A stretch of DNA of 64,000 bases from Hyphomicrobiales bacterium (GCA_900473185.1 UCKU01000009.1:248001-312000); one strand, 5' to 3'; shown: positions 9,748 through 18,527, numbered from the stretch's first letter. Numbers and translations are program-made. Notes: generated from the sequence alone by a model not told the origin.

Positions 9748-10236
9748 ATGACCGAAATCGAGATCAGAACCTTCGCTCCTGACGATGCCGACGGCGTGAT
9801 CTCGGTCATCCTGCCGATCCAGCGCGAAGAATTCGACATTCATATCACCGCCGATGCGCAGCCGGACCTGCGCGTCATTCCCGACTTCTATCAGTCGGGC
9901 AAAGGCCAGTTCTGGGTGGCGGTCAAGGATGGCGCCGTCGTCGGCACGCTCGGCCTCAAGGATATTGGCAACAACCAGGCGGCTCTTCGAAAGATGTTCG
10001 TGGCCGCCGAGGTGCGGGGCCGCGAACATGGTGTGGCCGCCCGGCTGCTCGAGGCGCTCCTTGCCCATGCCGGTGAAGTCGGCGTAACCGACATATTCCT
10101 CGGTACGACCGAGAAGTTTCTTGCTGCGCACCGGTTCTATGAAAAGAACGGTTTCTCCGAGATCACCAGCAAAGACCTGCCGCGAGCATTCCCGCGGATG
10201 GCCGTCGACAGCAAGTTCTATCGGCGGACAATTTAG
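9748..10236 (+). CDS. GNAT family N-acetyltransferase
   Basis: 162 residues with the GNAT fold: VGTLGLKDIGNNQAALRKMFVAAEVRGREHGVAARLLE shows strand 4 with the acyl-CoA-binding region (R/Q-x-x-G-x-G/A here as VRGREHGVAARLL), and FLGTTEKFLAAHRFYEKNGF is the C-terminal motif B. The substrate is unknown. It lies 12 bases after tldD and was probably transcribed with it. The N-terminus (MTEIEIRTFAPDDADGV) is standard for the family. Confidence 0.85.
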   Translation: MTEIEIRTFAPDDADGVISVILPIQREEFDIHITADAQPDLRVIPDFYQSGKGQFWVAVKDGAVVGTLGLKDIGNNQAALRKMFVAAEVRGREHGVAARLLEALLAHAGEVGVTDIFLGTTEKFLAAHRFYEKNGFSEITSKDLPRAFPRMAVDSKFYRRTI

Positions 10237-10266
10237 GCTAGCCTCAAGCAATAGAACATCGAGCCG

Positions 10267-10515
10267 ATGGGGCGTTGCTTGGCGACAGAGATATTTCTGC
10301 TGAAATTCCTGTCACGCGAGACGGGCTGCTCCGCGCATGAGATGCGCTTCGAGGCCCCGATGGAGGCTGTTGCCGCCATTCTCGACGTAGAAACGTCCGA
10401 GCTGACGGAGCATCTCTTCTACCTTGAGAAAGGCGAACTGGACGGGCTGTCCTCGATGCTGGCCCTCCCCTTTCCCGAACCGGATGGCGAGGTCGTGCTC
10501 ACGCTGCAACAATGA
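10267..10515 (+). CDS. Unknown 82-residue ORF, in frame with the next gene
   Basis: I do not recognise this protein. Codon use is GC-rich at third positions, so it looks translated, but no good ribosome site precedes the ATG at 10267 and a TAG lies in frame five codons before. It contains no clear motif, signal peptide or membrane segment. Its TGA at 10513-10515 is followed directly, in the same frame, by the ATG of the next gene. It may be a separate small gene or the upstream part of an interrupted longer one. Confidence 0.45.
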   Translation: MGRCLATEIFLLKFLSRETGCSAHEMRFEAPMEAVAAILDVETSELTEHLFYLEKGELDGLSSMLALPFPEPDGEVVLTLQQ

Positions 10516-10905
10516 ATGGATAGCGTGCCCTATCTGATCCACACTAACTTCGAGCTTGCCCTGATGCTGGATGGCCGCAAGCCATTCGCCATGTTTTCGG
10601 ACGAAGAAAGCTCGGGGATTTCGATGAAGATCCGCGCCTACTTTCAGCCCTACGTCGACAGCGGTGCAATCATCGAACAGGTCGAGCTATTCGTTGAGGG
10701 CAAGCTTCACCTGGTTAGCATTCTCTACGCGCTGCCGAAAGAAGAATGGCGGTTCGATGCCTACACCGAGCTGATGAGCGAAAGGCATTGGACGGACGAA
10801 AGCGAGTATCGCCTGGGGCGACTGCTCGGCTATACAGAAGAACAATGCCAATGGTGGATCGCGCAAAGACGCGAAGCACGAAACGTTACTGCGCCGAAGG
10901 CCTGA
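10516..10905 (+). CDS. Conserved-looking unknown protein, 129 residues
   Basis: An acidic soluble protein (MDSVPYLIHTNFELALMLDG...) with no signal peptide or membrane helix. A C-terminal helical block, DESEYRLGRLLGYTEEQCQWWI, stands out but I cannot assign a family. It begins at the codon right after the stop of the preceding ORF and in the same frame. Its last 20 bases overlap the 3' end of the convergent MazG-like gene. There is no strong ribosome site, which fits re-initiation after the first ORF or a broken gene. Confidence 0.6.
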   Translation: MDSVPYLIHTNFELALMLDGRKPFAMFSDEESSGISMKIRAYFQPYVDSGAIIEQVELFVEGKLHLVSILYALPKEEWRFDAYTELMSERHWTDESEYRLGRLLGYTEEQCQWWIAQRREARNVTAPKA

Positions 10906-11194
10906 ATTTCCATTTCCGCTCGATCGCAACGGCGAGATCGATGTCATGGCGACGAGCAAAGAGCAGGACATGGCCGAGGATATCGGCGGTTTCGTCCGCG
11001 AGGTCGCGCTCCATCTCCTCGGGTGAGCGGCCTTTGGCGCGGCCGCGGCCGGTCAGCCGGTTCCAGGCCTGGGTCAATTCACCCATCTCCTCCTGCAGTT
11101 TCAGCAGAAACCAGTCGGCATCACGCTCGATGCAGTTGGCGGCAGCGTAGGCGGAGGATGATGTTTCGAACTGGTCTGCGAGGCGCTGCAGCAT
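10886..11194 (-). CDS. MazG-like nucleotide pyrophosphohydrolase
   Basis: 102 residues. The all-alpha NTP pyrophosphatase metal site is visible: EEMGELTQAW (ExxE) near residue 35 and DETADILGH (ExxD) about 35 residues later. Such enzymes hydrolyse NTPs to NMP and pyrophosphate and may clean up damaged or surplus nucleotides. I chose ATG 11194 because AAGGAG lies 6-8 bases upstream. At half the length of full MazG it is a single-domain form. It overlaps the convergent gene on the right-hand strand by 20 bases and lies 62 bases downstream of the carboxypeptidase gene. Confidence 0.8.
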   Translation of the reverse strand: MLQRLADQFETSSSAYAAANCIERDADWFLLKLQEEMGELTQAWNRLTGRGRAKGRSPEEMERDLADETADILGHVLLFARRHDIDLAVAIERKWKFRPSAQ

Positions 11195-11256
11195 GACGTT
11201 CTCCTTTTGTTTACGAGGAGAGCGCCGATTCCCGGAAATTGTCCAGAGTAGCCAGC

Positions 11257-12543
11257 TCAACCCTGGTTCGGCAGAAGCATGCAGTCATATGAGCGCTTCT
11301 TCAGGGCATCGCAGGCGGAGGTCGCATCTTCCTTGCTCTGGAAGCCGACGAAACGGGCGCGGTAAATCGTGTTAGGCCCCTTCCCCACAGCTTCGGTGTA
11401 GGGCGAGGCGGAAACGAGCGGCGCACCTGCCTCGGATTGGGCCTGCGCAAGAAGCGCGCGGGCAGCATCGGCGCTCGGGGCGGCCGAGATCTGGATTTGC
11501 CAGCCACCTGCCTTGCCTGCCGGCGCTTTCGGCGCCTTGCCGGCATTCATGATCTCGTCCATTGCCGCCGGGCGCTCCAGCGGGATAACGCCGTTGTCGG
11601 CATAACCGAGCGCCTTCGGTGCGGGTGTTGCTGCCTCGTCCGCAACGCGCGGCGCGCTCGCCGGCGCGGGAACATCGGCCTCATCCGCGGCCGAGGCGAC
11701 CTCGACCTGCTGTTTTGCATTGATGCTGGCGGTCAGCTTGGCGCTGCCGGAGGACGCACGTCCCATATAGCGGTCGAACAATCCGGCCATCTTGGCGTCG
11801 CGGCTGCGGGCCGTGCGGCCGCCGAGTACCACGCCAACCACGCGGCGATTGCCGTCCTTCACAGCGCTGACGATGTTGAAGCCGGAGGCATTGGTATAAC
11901 CGGTCTTGATGCCGTCCATGCCCTGGTAGCGATACATGAGATTGTTGTGGCCGCGGATGGTCTGGCCGCGGAAATTGAAGCTTGCAATGGAGAAGAGACG
12001 ATATTCGTTGGGATAATTGTTCAGCAGCGCCACGGCGAGCGTGGACATGTCGCGCGCAGTCGTGATCTGGCGCGCATCCGGCAGGCCAGATGCATTGACG
12101 AAGACCGTGCGGCTCATGCCGAGCTGGCGGGCCTTCTGGGTCATGAGCCGGGCGAAATTGCTTTCCGAACCGCCGAGTTTTTCACCGACGGCGGCAGCAG
12201 CATCGTTGGCCGACTTGACGATCATGCCATAGACCGCCTCACGCACGGTAATCGTACCGCCCGCTTTCACGCCGAGCTTCGTCGGCGGACGGGAGGCCGC
12301 ATATTTCGACATGGTGATCGGTGTATCCCAGGTGATCTTGCCGCGATTGAGCGCCTCGAAGGTGAGATAGAGCGTCATCATCTTCGTCAGCGAGGCCGGA
12401 TGGTTCAGCGTGTCACCGTTTTCGGACGCAAGGACCTTGCCGGTGCGGGCATCGAGCACGAGGGAAGCGCTTCCGGCAAAGGCCGCAACGGGTGCAGTAA
12501 TTGCCAGCGTCGCGGTCAAAATGGCAGCCAAAAGCCTTCTCAT
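11257..12543 (-). CDS. D-alanyl-D-alanine carboxypeptidase with SPOR domain
   Basis: 428 residues. A low-molecular-weight penicillin-binding protein that trims the terminal D-Ala from peptidoglycan peptides in the periplasm. Catalytic motifs are intact: SLTK (Ser51, Lys54), SAN (110-112) and KTG (212-214). A signal peptide covers residues 1-23 (ending AFA). After an Ala/Pro-rich linker (about 275-340) a SPOR domain occupies roughly residues 345-428 (GGWQIQISAAPSADAARALL ... YRARFVGFQSKEDATSACDALK), which should bind denuded glycan at the division site. This D,D-carboxypeptidase plus SPOR layout is common in rhizobia. Confidence 0.92.
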   Translation of the reverse strand: MRRLLAAILTATLAITAPVAAFAGSASLVLDARTGKVLASENGDTLNHPASLTKMMTLYLTFEALNRGKITWDTPITMSKYAASRPPTKLGVKAGGTITVREAVYGMIVKSANDAAAAVGEKLGGSESNFARLMTQKARQLGMSRTVFVNASGLPDARQITTARDMSTLAVALLNNYPNEYRLFSIASFNFRGQTIRGHNNLMYRYQGMDGIKTGYTNASGFNIVSAVKDGNRRVVGVVLGGRTARSRDAKMAGLFDRYMGRASSGSAKLTASINAKQQVEVASAADEADVPAPASAPRVADEAATPAPKALGYADNGVIPLERPAAMDEIMNAGKAPKAPAGKAGGWQIQISAAPSADAARALLAQAQSEAGAPLVSASPYTEAVGKGPNTIYRARFVGFQSKEDATSACDALKKRSYDCMLLPNQG

Positions 12544-12776
12544 GCACTTCCCCTCATTATATCCGGCGAGTCGCTACAACCGGAATTATGTCCCGTATTG
12601 TGACAGATGCCCACAATCTGGCGCGACTTTGAGGCAACGCCCAAGTTTTTTCCAAGCTTTTGTTTCGCTTGGTTAAAGGCCGGTAAATGAACAGCTTTCC
12701 AACCCGGATTCAGCAAGGTTTAACGGCGGCATTGATAGTCTGTGTGACACGATTACAAAGCGGGGTCACGAGAAAA

Positions 12777-13811
12777 ATGGGGCAGTGGAAGCGGCGTCTG
12801 AAGCGCATAGCGATCGGCGGCGGGCTGGAAGCGGCCTGGCTGGCGAATGCCACCGGGCTCATGAAAGAGGCCCGCGGACGCGTCGTCATCTTCACGCTCC
12901 ATCATGTACGCCCGCATATCGCGCACCCGTTCGAGCCGAACCAACATCTTGAAATCACGCCGGAATTCCTGGACGTGGTGCTTCGGCGGCTGAAGCGGAG
13001 CGGCTATCGTTTCGTGCCGCTCGATGCGGTGCCCTCCCTCTTGACGGACCCGCGGGACGATCGCCTGTTCGCCGCCTTCACGCTGGATGATGGGTATCGC
13101 AACAATCTCGTCCATGCCCTGCCCGTTTTCGAACGGCATGGCGCACCCTTTACGGTTTTCATTGCGCAAGGCTTTGCCGAAGGCTCGCACAGCATCTGGT
13201 GGGAGACGCTGGCGCTGCTGCTCGGCAGGGAGAACAGCATCGAGTTCAATTTCGGCCGCGGTAGAGAGAGACTGGCGCTCGATACGCCCGTCCGGAAATG
13301 GGACGCCTTCGACCGGCTTGCCGAGTTTATCCACAGGCAGGACGAAAGCCGCGCCATCTCGGAGGTGGATGCACTGGCGCGGCGCCACGGTATAGAGCCG
13401 GTCGATATCACGCGGGAACTGGTCATGGAGCCACAGGAATTGCGCGAGCTCGCGGCAAGCCCGCTCGCCAGTCTCGGCGCCCATACGATCAGCCACCGGG
13501 CGCTTGCCCGCCTGCCGCATGCGGAAGCACGGATCGAGATGGAAATCTCGGCCGATTATGTCGAGTCGATCACCGGCACTCGCCCCCGGACGATCGCTTT
13601 TCCCTACGGCACGCCCGAGGCAGCAACGGGCCGCGAAGCAGACCTCGCGGCAAAGCTCGGATTTGCCATCGCGGTAACAACCCAGCCGGGCTTTCCGACC
13701 GCAAGCTTGCCCACCTATATGCCGCGCATCTCACTCAACGGCTTTTACCAGAAGCCACGCCATGTTTCGGCGCTGGCATCAGGCATTCCATTGAAACTGC
13801 TCGGGAAATAA
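12777..13811 (+). CDS. Polysaccharide deacetylase family protein
   Basis: About 344 residues from the ATG at 12777 (MGQWKRRLKRIAIGGG). The NodB-homology fold is visible: FTLHHVRP at the start, the metal-binding FTLDDGYRNN (TFDDG equivalent), and GAHTISHRALARL (the HxxxH metal pair). The C-terminal FPYGTPEA block holds a further conserved region. It probably removes acetyl groups from a cell-surface or exported polysaccharide; the exact substrate is unknown. An in-frame ATG at 12687 would add 30 residues with a short hydrophobic stretch; neither start has a strong ribosome site, and I favour the inner one from the usual family N-terminus. Confidence 0.8.
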   Translation: MGQWKRRLKRIAIGGGLEAAWLANATGLMKEARGRVVIFTLHHVRPHIAHPFEPNQHLEITPEFLDVVLRRLKRSGYRFVPLDAVPSLLTDPRDDRLFAAFTLDDGYRNNLVHALPVFERHGAPFTVFIAQGFAEGSHSIWWETLALLLGRENSIEFNFGRGRERLALDTPVRKWDAFDRLAEFIHRQDESRAISEVDALARRHGIEPVDITRELVMEPQELRELAASPLASLGAHTISHRALARLPHAEARIEMEISADYVESITGTRPRTIAFPYGTPEAATGREADLAAKLGFAIAVTTQPGFPTASLPTYMPRISLNGFYQKPRHVSALASGIPLKLLGK

Positions 13812-13816
13812 GCCCT

Positions 13817-14437
13817 TTACGGGTACATTCGCACCTTGTCCCAAGCCCCCTCAGGCGTCGGTCGGCGAAACTCGATGCGGTCGTGCAGGCGGAACTTCTG
13901 GTCTTTCCAGAACTCGATCGAGGTCGGGCGGATCCGGAAGCCTGACCAGTAAGACGGGCGCGGAATGTCGCCAATGGCATAACGCGCCGTATATTCGGCA
14001 ACGGCCTTTTCCAGCGCGAAACGGCTTTCGAGCGGTCGCGACTGCTTGGAAGCCCAGGCGCCGATACGGCTGCCGCGGGCGCGGGTCGCAAAATAAGCGT
14101 CGGCCTCGGCATCGGTGACCAATTCGACAGGGCCGCGAATGCGCACCTGGCGGCGCAGCGTTTTCCAGTGGAAACACATGGCGGCTTTCCTCTGCCCCAA
14201 GATTTCGCGACCTTTCCGGCTCTCGAAATTCGTGTAGAAGACGAATCCGTCGGTATCGAAACCCTTCAGGAGAACCATGCGGACATTGGGCAGCCCATCT
14301 TCATCGACCGTCGCGAGCGCGACAGCATTGGGGTCGTTGACTTCGGAAGCCTCCGCCTCCTTCAGCCATTCCCCAAAGAGCTTGAAGGGCTCTTCACTTT
14401 CGGTAAAGTCACCAGCTGTTAACCCGTTTGCCGACAT
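13817..14437 (-). CDS. pdxH: Pyridoxamine 5'-phosphate oxidase
   Basis: 206 residues. PdxH oxidises pyridoxine or pyridoxamine phosphate to pyridoxal phosphate using FMN. The FMN-binding block [27 protein letters not shown] is clear near residues 52-78, [10 protein letters not shown] follows, and the C-terminal substrate region [11 protein letters not shown] is intact. The start at 14437 gives [18 protein letters not shown], usual for the family. It converges with the polysaccharide deacetylase gene (5-base gap) and diverges from the lipoprotein gene. Confidence 0.95.
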   Translation of the reverse strand: MSANGLTAGDFTESEEPFKLFGEWLKEAEASEVNDPNAVALATVDEDGLPNVRMVLLKGFDTDGFVFYTNFESRKGREILGQRKAAMCFHWKTLRRQVRIRGPVELVTDAEADAYFATRARGSRIGAWASKQSRPLESRFALEKAVAEYTARYAIGDIPRPSYWSGFRIRPTSIEFWKDQKFRLHDRIEFRRPTPEGAWDKVRMYP

Positions 14438-14501
14438 ATTAATTCAAATCCCGCGGTTTATGAAAACTGACCCAGCTTTCGAAGCTGGGGAAGGATACAG
14501 G

Positions 14502-14960
14502 GTGGAAGTCATAGCAAAGACACATCGCCATACAAAGGGTTCGCTGCGCCGCAGCTTCAGGCTCTCCATCGTCGGTATCGCGATTCTGTCACTTTCCGGC
14601 TGCGTGGCCGGAGGGTTCGATTTCCTGAGTTCGTCAAAGGTGGATCGTTCGGTTGCGACCGGCACGGTGCCGCAGCCAGCTCCCAGCACCGATACGCTTT
14701 CCGACGAGATGACGGTGCGCAACGCCGTGACGTCTGCCGATATCCAGAAGCTCGAGGGACAGCCGCTTCCTTGGGCCAATGCGTCCACCGGCAGCGCCGG
14801 CATCATTGACACCATCGTCGAGAATAATGACGCCGGCCAAGTTTGCCGCCAGTTCCGCACGACGCGGCATTCCTATGTCGGCATCGCCAAATTCTATGGC
14901 AAGACCTGCCTCGTCGGTGGTGGCAACTGGCAGCTTATGAGCTTCCAGCCGGAAAGCTAA
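14502..14960 (+). CDS. RT0821/Lpp0805-type outer membrane lipoprotein
   Basis: About 152 residues from a GTG at 14502. A basic N-terminus and hydrophobic stretch lead to the lipobox LSLSGC, so the mature protein should be a lipidated outer-membrane or surface protein. The C-terminal block (GQPLPWANASTGSAG ... CRQFRTTRH ... GKTCLVGGGNWQL) fits the RT0821/Lpp0805 surface protein family, whose function is unknown. The GTG is supported by AAGGA six bases upstream; the ATG at 14460 lacks a ribosome site and would give an over-long leader. A small hairpin follows at 14993. Confidence 0.7.
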   Translation: MEVIAKTHRHTKGSLRRSFRLSIVGIAILSLSGCVAGGFDFLSSSKVDRSVATGTVPQPAPSTDTLSDEMTVRNAVTSADIQKLEGQPLPWANASTGSAGIIDTIVENNDAGQVCRQFRTTRHSYVGIAKFYGKTCLVGGGNWQLMSFQPES

Positions 14961-14992
14961 TCCCGTCTGCCCAGCTGTTTCGGCATGATGCG

Positions 14993-15008
14993 CCCTGACA
15001 CGTCAGGG
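14993..15008. terminator. Short hairpin downstream of the lipoprotein gene
   Basis: CCCTGA and TCAGGG form a perfect 6-bp stem around CACG, 33 bases after the lipoprotein stop. The T tract is missing (TTAATG follows), so this is a weak terminator candidate. Confidence 0.35.
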
Positions 15009-15247
15009 TTAATGCGCCGTGCCGATTCGCCTCAATGTTTAGTGAAAGGCTAACCATTCGCGGCAAAACACCCCATATCCAACGCCGGAAATAAGAAGTG
15101 ATTAGCAACTCTCCCGCACGATCGCCCAACGAGCGGGCTTTCCTGTCGCAAGAGCGAACCGGACGGTGCGTCATAAGTTGAGATTCGGTTTCCGGGAACG
15201 GCCACGAGGAACATGCCTCCCGGATTGCGACAGCGGTGGTGCGAACA

Positions 15248-16441
15248 ATGCGTGATCCATACAAGGTGCTGGGCGTCAAGCGCGACGCGGGAGCAGACGA
15301 AATCAAGGCTGCCTGGCGCAACATGGCCAAGGCCGTGCATCCCGATCACAATCAGGGCGACCCGACGGCGACCGCACGTTTCGCCGAGATCGGCCGCGCC
15401 TATGAAACGTTGAAAGATCCGAGAAAGCGTAATCTCTTCGACAGCGCCGTGCGCATGGCAGAAGCCAAGAAGCAGGAACAGACGATCATGCAGCAGCGCC
15501 AGGCTGCCCGTGAGGCCGCCGCCCGCGCCAAGGCCGCGCAGGCCAATGCCGAGCGTGTGATGGAAGAGCTCGCGCGCGCCAATGCCAATGCGCAGAAGGC
15601 CGCAGCAGCAGGTGCCAAACAGCAGCAGGCAGGCGCAACCGAAGCCGCAGAAGAGATGGTCGAACGCATTTTTGGCGCGCAGACGACCCGCGGCGGCGGC
15701 GCACAGACCCAGCCGCACGCCCAGCAGGCGCATTCTCAGCAAGCACAGACCAAACCGCATGCAGCAGAGACGGCCAAGCAGCCGGAACAGGAAACAGCGG
15801 AATCCGAAACCGCCAAGGCGGAAGACGAGCAGACTGAAGCCACCACCGGCACTGGCGCCAACATGTCCTTGCCGCTCAGCCTGCTGACCTCGCTTGTGCG
15901 CCGCTTCACCGGCGCCGGCCAGCCAGGCCTCGAGAAGGCCCCGGATGAAGTGGCGACTGCGACCGTGACGATCGAAGACATCATGAAGGGAAGCTGGACG
16001 ACGGTTTCTCTTCCGGAAGGCCGCGAAGTCGGCTTCGCCATTCCGGCCGGCACGACTGAAGGCCATCAGATCCGGCTCAAGGGGCAGGGATTCAAGCTGC
16101 CGGGCATGCAGCGCGGCGACGCCGTCATCAATATCCACATCGCGCCCGATCCGCGCTTTACTGTGGATGGTTTCGACGTGCATGCCGTGCTGCCGCTCAA
16201 CATCGAAAACGCAGTGCTCGGCACCGAGGCACGCGTCGACGGTCCGCAGGGACCACTCAATGTGACGATCCCTGCATGGTCCGGCTCCGACAAGACGATC
16301 CGCGTTCCCGACCAGGGCCTGCCCAACGACAGCGGCGGAAAAGGCGATCTCGTCGTCGAATTGCGTATTATGTTGTGGGAAAAACCCGACGCTAAAGTCA
16401 CTGATCTCATGCGGAGCATGCGTGAAGGGCTGTTTTTATGA
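15248..16441 (+). CDS. DnaJ/CbpA-like J-domain chaperone
   Basis: 397 residues. A J-domain occupies residues 1-65 with HPD at 31-33 (VHPDHNQGD), the motif that stimulates DnaK ATPase. An Ala-, Gln- and Glu-rich, probably helical then disordered linker covers about 70-205. The C-terminal half (about 235-385) is a DnaJ C-terminal substrate-binding domain (GREVGFAIPAGTTEGHQIRLKGQGF, NIHIAPDPRF, VPDQGLPNDSGGKGDLVVEL). The zinc-finger region of true DnaJ is absent, so this is a class B, CbpA-like protein. The ATG at 15248 fits the domain start exactly. fabI follows after 122 bases. Confidence 0.9.
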   Translation: MRDPYKVLGVKRDAGADEIKAAWRNMAKAVHPDHNQGDPTATARFAEIGRAYETLKDPRKRNLFDSAVRMAEAKKQEQTIMQQRQAAREAAARAKAAQANAERVMEELARANANAQKAAAAGAKQQQAGATEAAEEMVERIFGAQTTRGGGAQTQPHAQQAHSQQAQTKPHAAETAKQPEQETAESETAKAEDEQTEATTGTGANMSLPLSLLTSLVRRFTGAGQPGLEKAPDEVATATVTIEDIMKGSWTTVSLPEGREVGFAIPAGTTEGHQIRLKGQGFKLPGMQRGDAVINIHIAPDPRFTVDGFDVHAVLPLNIENAVLGTEARVDGPQGPLNVTIPAWSGSDKTIRVPDQGLPNDSGGKGDLVVELRIMLWEKPDAKVTDLMRSMREGLFL

Positions 16442-16502
16442 AATTTCGGTGACAATCGCACCCTTTGTTACGATCCCTAACAGTTGATGATCTTGGGCCT
16501 GC

Positions 16503-16532
16503 TTGAACCGATTAACGGCCTATGCCATAGGC
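16503..16532 (+). promoter_or_regulatory. Possible fabI promoter/operator with a perfect palindrome
   Basis: TTGAAC at 16503-16508 could be a -35 box. GCCTATG-C-CATAGGC at 16518-16532 is a perfect 7-bp palindrome that overlaps where the -10 region would fall at a 17-base spacing. It lies 31 bases before the fabI start. No known regulator is assigned; this is a pattern call only. Confidence 0.35.
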
Positions 16533-16563
16533 AGGATCATCAGAATTCCTAGGGAAGCGAAAT

Positions 16564-17382
16564 ATGGCTCAAGCATCCGGCCTCATGGCAGGCAAACGCG
16601 GCGTCATCATGGGTGTCGCCAACAATCGTTCGATTGCGTGGGGTATTGCCAAGGCCATTCATGCGCAGGGCGGAGAAGTTGCCTTCACTTACCAGGGCGA
16701 TGCCTTGAAGAAGCGCGTGGAGCCGCTGGCTGCCGAAATCGGCGCCGTCATGGTCGGCCATTGCGATGTCAGCGATGAATCCACGATCGATGCCGTTTTC
16801 GAAAACGTCGAGAAGCTGTGGGGCAAGATCGATTTTATCGTGCACGCGATCGGCTTTTCCGACAAGGACGAGCTGACGGGCCGTTATGTCGATACGTCGG
16901 CCGACAACTTCGCAAAGACCATGCAGATTTCCGTCTACTCCTTCACCTCGGTCGCTCGCCGCGCCGAGAAGCTGATGACGGAAGGCGGTTCGATGCTCAC
17001 CCTCACCTATTACGGTGCTGAAAAGGTGATGCCGAACTACAACGTCATGGGCGTTGCCAAGGCGGCTCTTGAAGCCAGCGTCAAGTATCTAGCCGTCGAC
17101 CTCGGACCGAAGAACATCCGTGTCAACGCCGTTTCGGCAGGCCCGATCAAGACGCTTGCTGCCTCCGGCATCGGCGATTTCCGCTACATCCTCAAGTGGA
17201 ACGAGTATAATGCGCCGCTGCGCCGTACCGTGACCATTGAGGAAGTGGGCGATGTCGGCCTCTACCTTCTCTCGGACCTGTCCCGTTCGGTGACGGGTGA
17301 AGTGCATCATGCCGACAGCGGCTATCATGTCATCGGCATGAAGGCTGTGGACGCGCCTGATATTTCCGTCATCAAGGACTGA
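16564..17382 (+). CDS. fabI: Enoyl-ACP reductase (NADH)
   Basis: 272 residues. FabI carries out the last reduction of each fatty-acid elongation cycle. It is an SDR-superfamily enzyme: the nucleotide site is GVANNRSIAWGIAKA, and the FabI-type catalytic pair Tyr-x6-Lys is seen in NYNVMGVAKAALE. Other marks are HAIGFSDKDELTGRYVDTS and the substrate loop AGPIKTLAASGI. The start MAQASGLMAGKRG is supported by GGGAAG upstream. Rhizobia often carry more than one FabI, so which paralogue this is cannot be said. Confidence 0.95.
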   Translation: MAQASGLMAGKRGVIMGVANNRSIAWGIAKAIHAQGGEVAFTYQGDALKKRVEPLAAEIGAVMVGHCDVSDESTIDAVFENVEKLWGKIDFIVHAIGFSDKDELTGRYVDTSADNFAKTMQISVYSFTSVARRAEKLMTEGGSMLTLTYYGAEKVMPNYNVMGVAKAALEASVKYLAVDLGPKNIRVNAVSAGPIKTLAASGIGDFRYILKWNEYNAPLRRTVTIEEVGDVGLYLLSDLSRSVTGEVHHADSGYHVIGMKAVDAPDISVIKD

Positions 17383-17413
17383 GGCGTCCTCCCCCCAAGC
17401 GGAGCCGATCCCC

Positions 17414-18004
17414 GTGCTCATCTATGTGATCAGACACGGCCAGACCGACTGGAACGCGGAACGCCGCCTGCAGGGGCAGAAGGATATTCCGATCAATGCG
17501 ATCGGCCGCGAACAGGCAAAACAGAACGGGATCGCCCTCGCGGCGGTCCTGAAGGGCGAAAATACGGAATTCGATTTCGTCGCAAGCCCGCTCGGACGTA
17601 CGCGCGAGACCATGGAGATCATGCGATCAGCCATGGGGCTCCCGCCTAAGGATTACCGGACCGACGAACGTCTGGTCGAAGTCTCCTTTGGCGACTGGGA
17701 AGGCTATACGCTCAAGCAGCTCAGGGCCTCGCAGGCCGAGCGAGTGACAGAACGCAACATCAACAAGTGGGATTTCATTCCGCCGGGCGAAGATGCGGAA
17801 AGCTACGAGATCATGTCGTGGCGAACAGGCGCATGGCTGAATTCAGTCGACCGGCCGACCGTCTGCGTCACCCACGGCGGCGTCATCAGAAGCCTGTTCA
17901 AGATAATCTCCAATCTGCCGAAGGACGTCGCCTCTGAAGGCGAAATCCCGCAAGACCGGATTTTGAAGATCGAGACGTCGCAGAGCCTGATCGGCTGGAT
18001 CTAG
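17414..18004 (+). CDS. Histidine phosphatase family protein
   Basis: 196 residues starting at GTG 17414. The phosphohistidine motif RHGQTDWN is at residues 7-14, SPLGRTRETMEI carries the second basic cluster, VEVSFGDWEGYT the middle acidic residue and VTHGGVIRSL the second catalytic His. This phosphoglycerate-mutase-like family includes mutases and broad phosphatases; the substrate cannot be read from sequence. It starts 31 bases after fabI and is probably transcribed with it. The stop lies 16 bases from that of the convergent DUF1344 gene. Confidence 0.88.
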   Translation: MLIYVIRHGQTDWNAERRLQGQKDIPINAIGREQAKQNGIALAAVLKGENTEFDFVASPLGRTRETMEIMRSAMGLPPKDYRTDERLVEVSFGDWEGYTLKQLRASQAERVTERNINKWDFIPPGEDAESYEIMSWRTGAWLNSVDRPTVCVTHGGVIRSLFKIISNLPKDVASEGEIPQDRILKIETSQSLIGWI

Positions 18005-18020
18005 CCCAGATGAGGCTTGC

Positions 18021-18281
18021 TTACTTGACGATGTCGAGATCGTTGATGACGCGCTTGCCGTCGACTTCCGTATAGAAAATCACCACCTTGACGCCGGCCT
18101 TGAGGCCTTCGAAATCGAACTCCTCGGGCGCCTGATAGGTCTTGCCATCATCGAGCGTCAGCACGAGATTGGCCGTATCGACCTTCTTGATCGTCGCCTC
18201 GACATCAGCGCTCTCGGCAAAACTGCTCATGGGCGAAAGAAAATTTGCCGTGGCCAGAAGCGTAGCAATAACGAAACGCAT
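18021..18281 (-). CDS. DUF1344 family small exported protein
   Basis: 86 residues with a signal peptide (MRFVIATLLATANFLSPMSSFA) followed by a short beta-rich domain (ADVEATIKKVDTANLVLTLDDGKTYQAPEEFDFEGLKAG...). This is the DUF1344 pattern, common in rhizobia and of unknown function. The ATG at 18281 gives the signal peptide; an upstream in-frame ATG at 18326 adds a basic leader with no hydrophobic core and is rejected. Confidence 0.8.
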   Translation of the reverse strand: MRFVIATLLATANFLSPMSSFAESADVEATIKKVDTANLVLTLDDGKTYQAPEEFDFEGLKAGVKVVIFYTEVDGKRVINDLDIVK

Positions 18282-18527
18282 GTCGGCAATCCCTTTGAAA
18301 CGCTGCCATTGATATCGAGTGGCCACAGATAAACTCCTGAATATGGCGAAAATTGCCCGGAAGAATGGCTTTCGGCGCCCAATTGATGAATAGGATTTTA
18401 CGGATAATCAAGAGGCTCGATTAACCGTCTTTTTCTCTCTGTTTACGCGATTTAGCGGCCGCGAATGCGCGCAATCGTAAATTAACCCCTGCACCCTAAA
18501 GTCGGCGCGAATGTAGGGGTGTGTGAT

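Noticed and set aside
15050..16183. A 377-codon open frame opposite the DnaJ-like gene
   Set aside because: The + strand carries a J-domain with HPD and a C-terminal DnaJ domain; the antisense frame is a Gly/Leu/Cys-rich shadow of the Ala/Gln linker.
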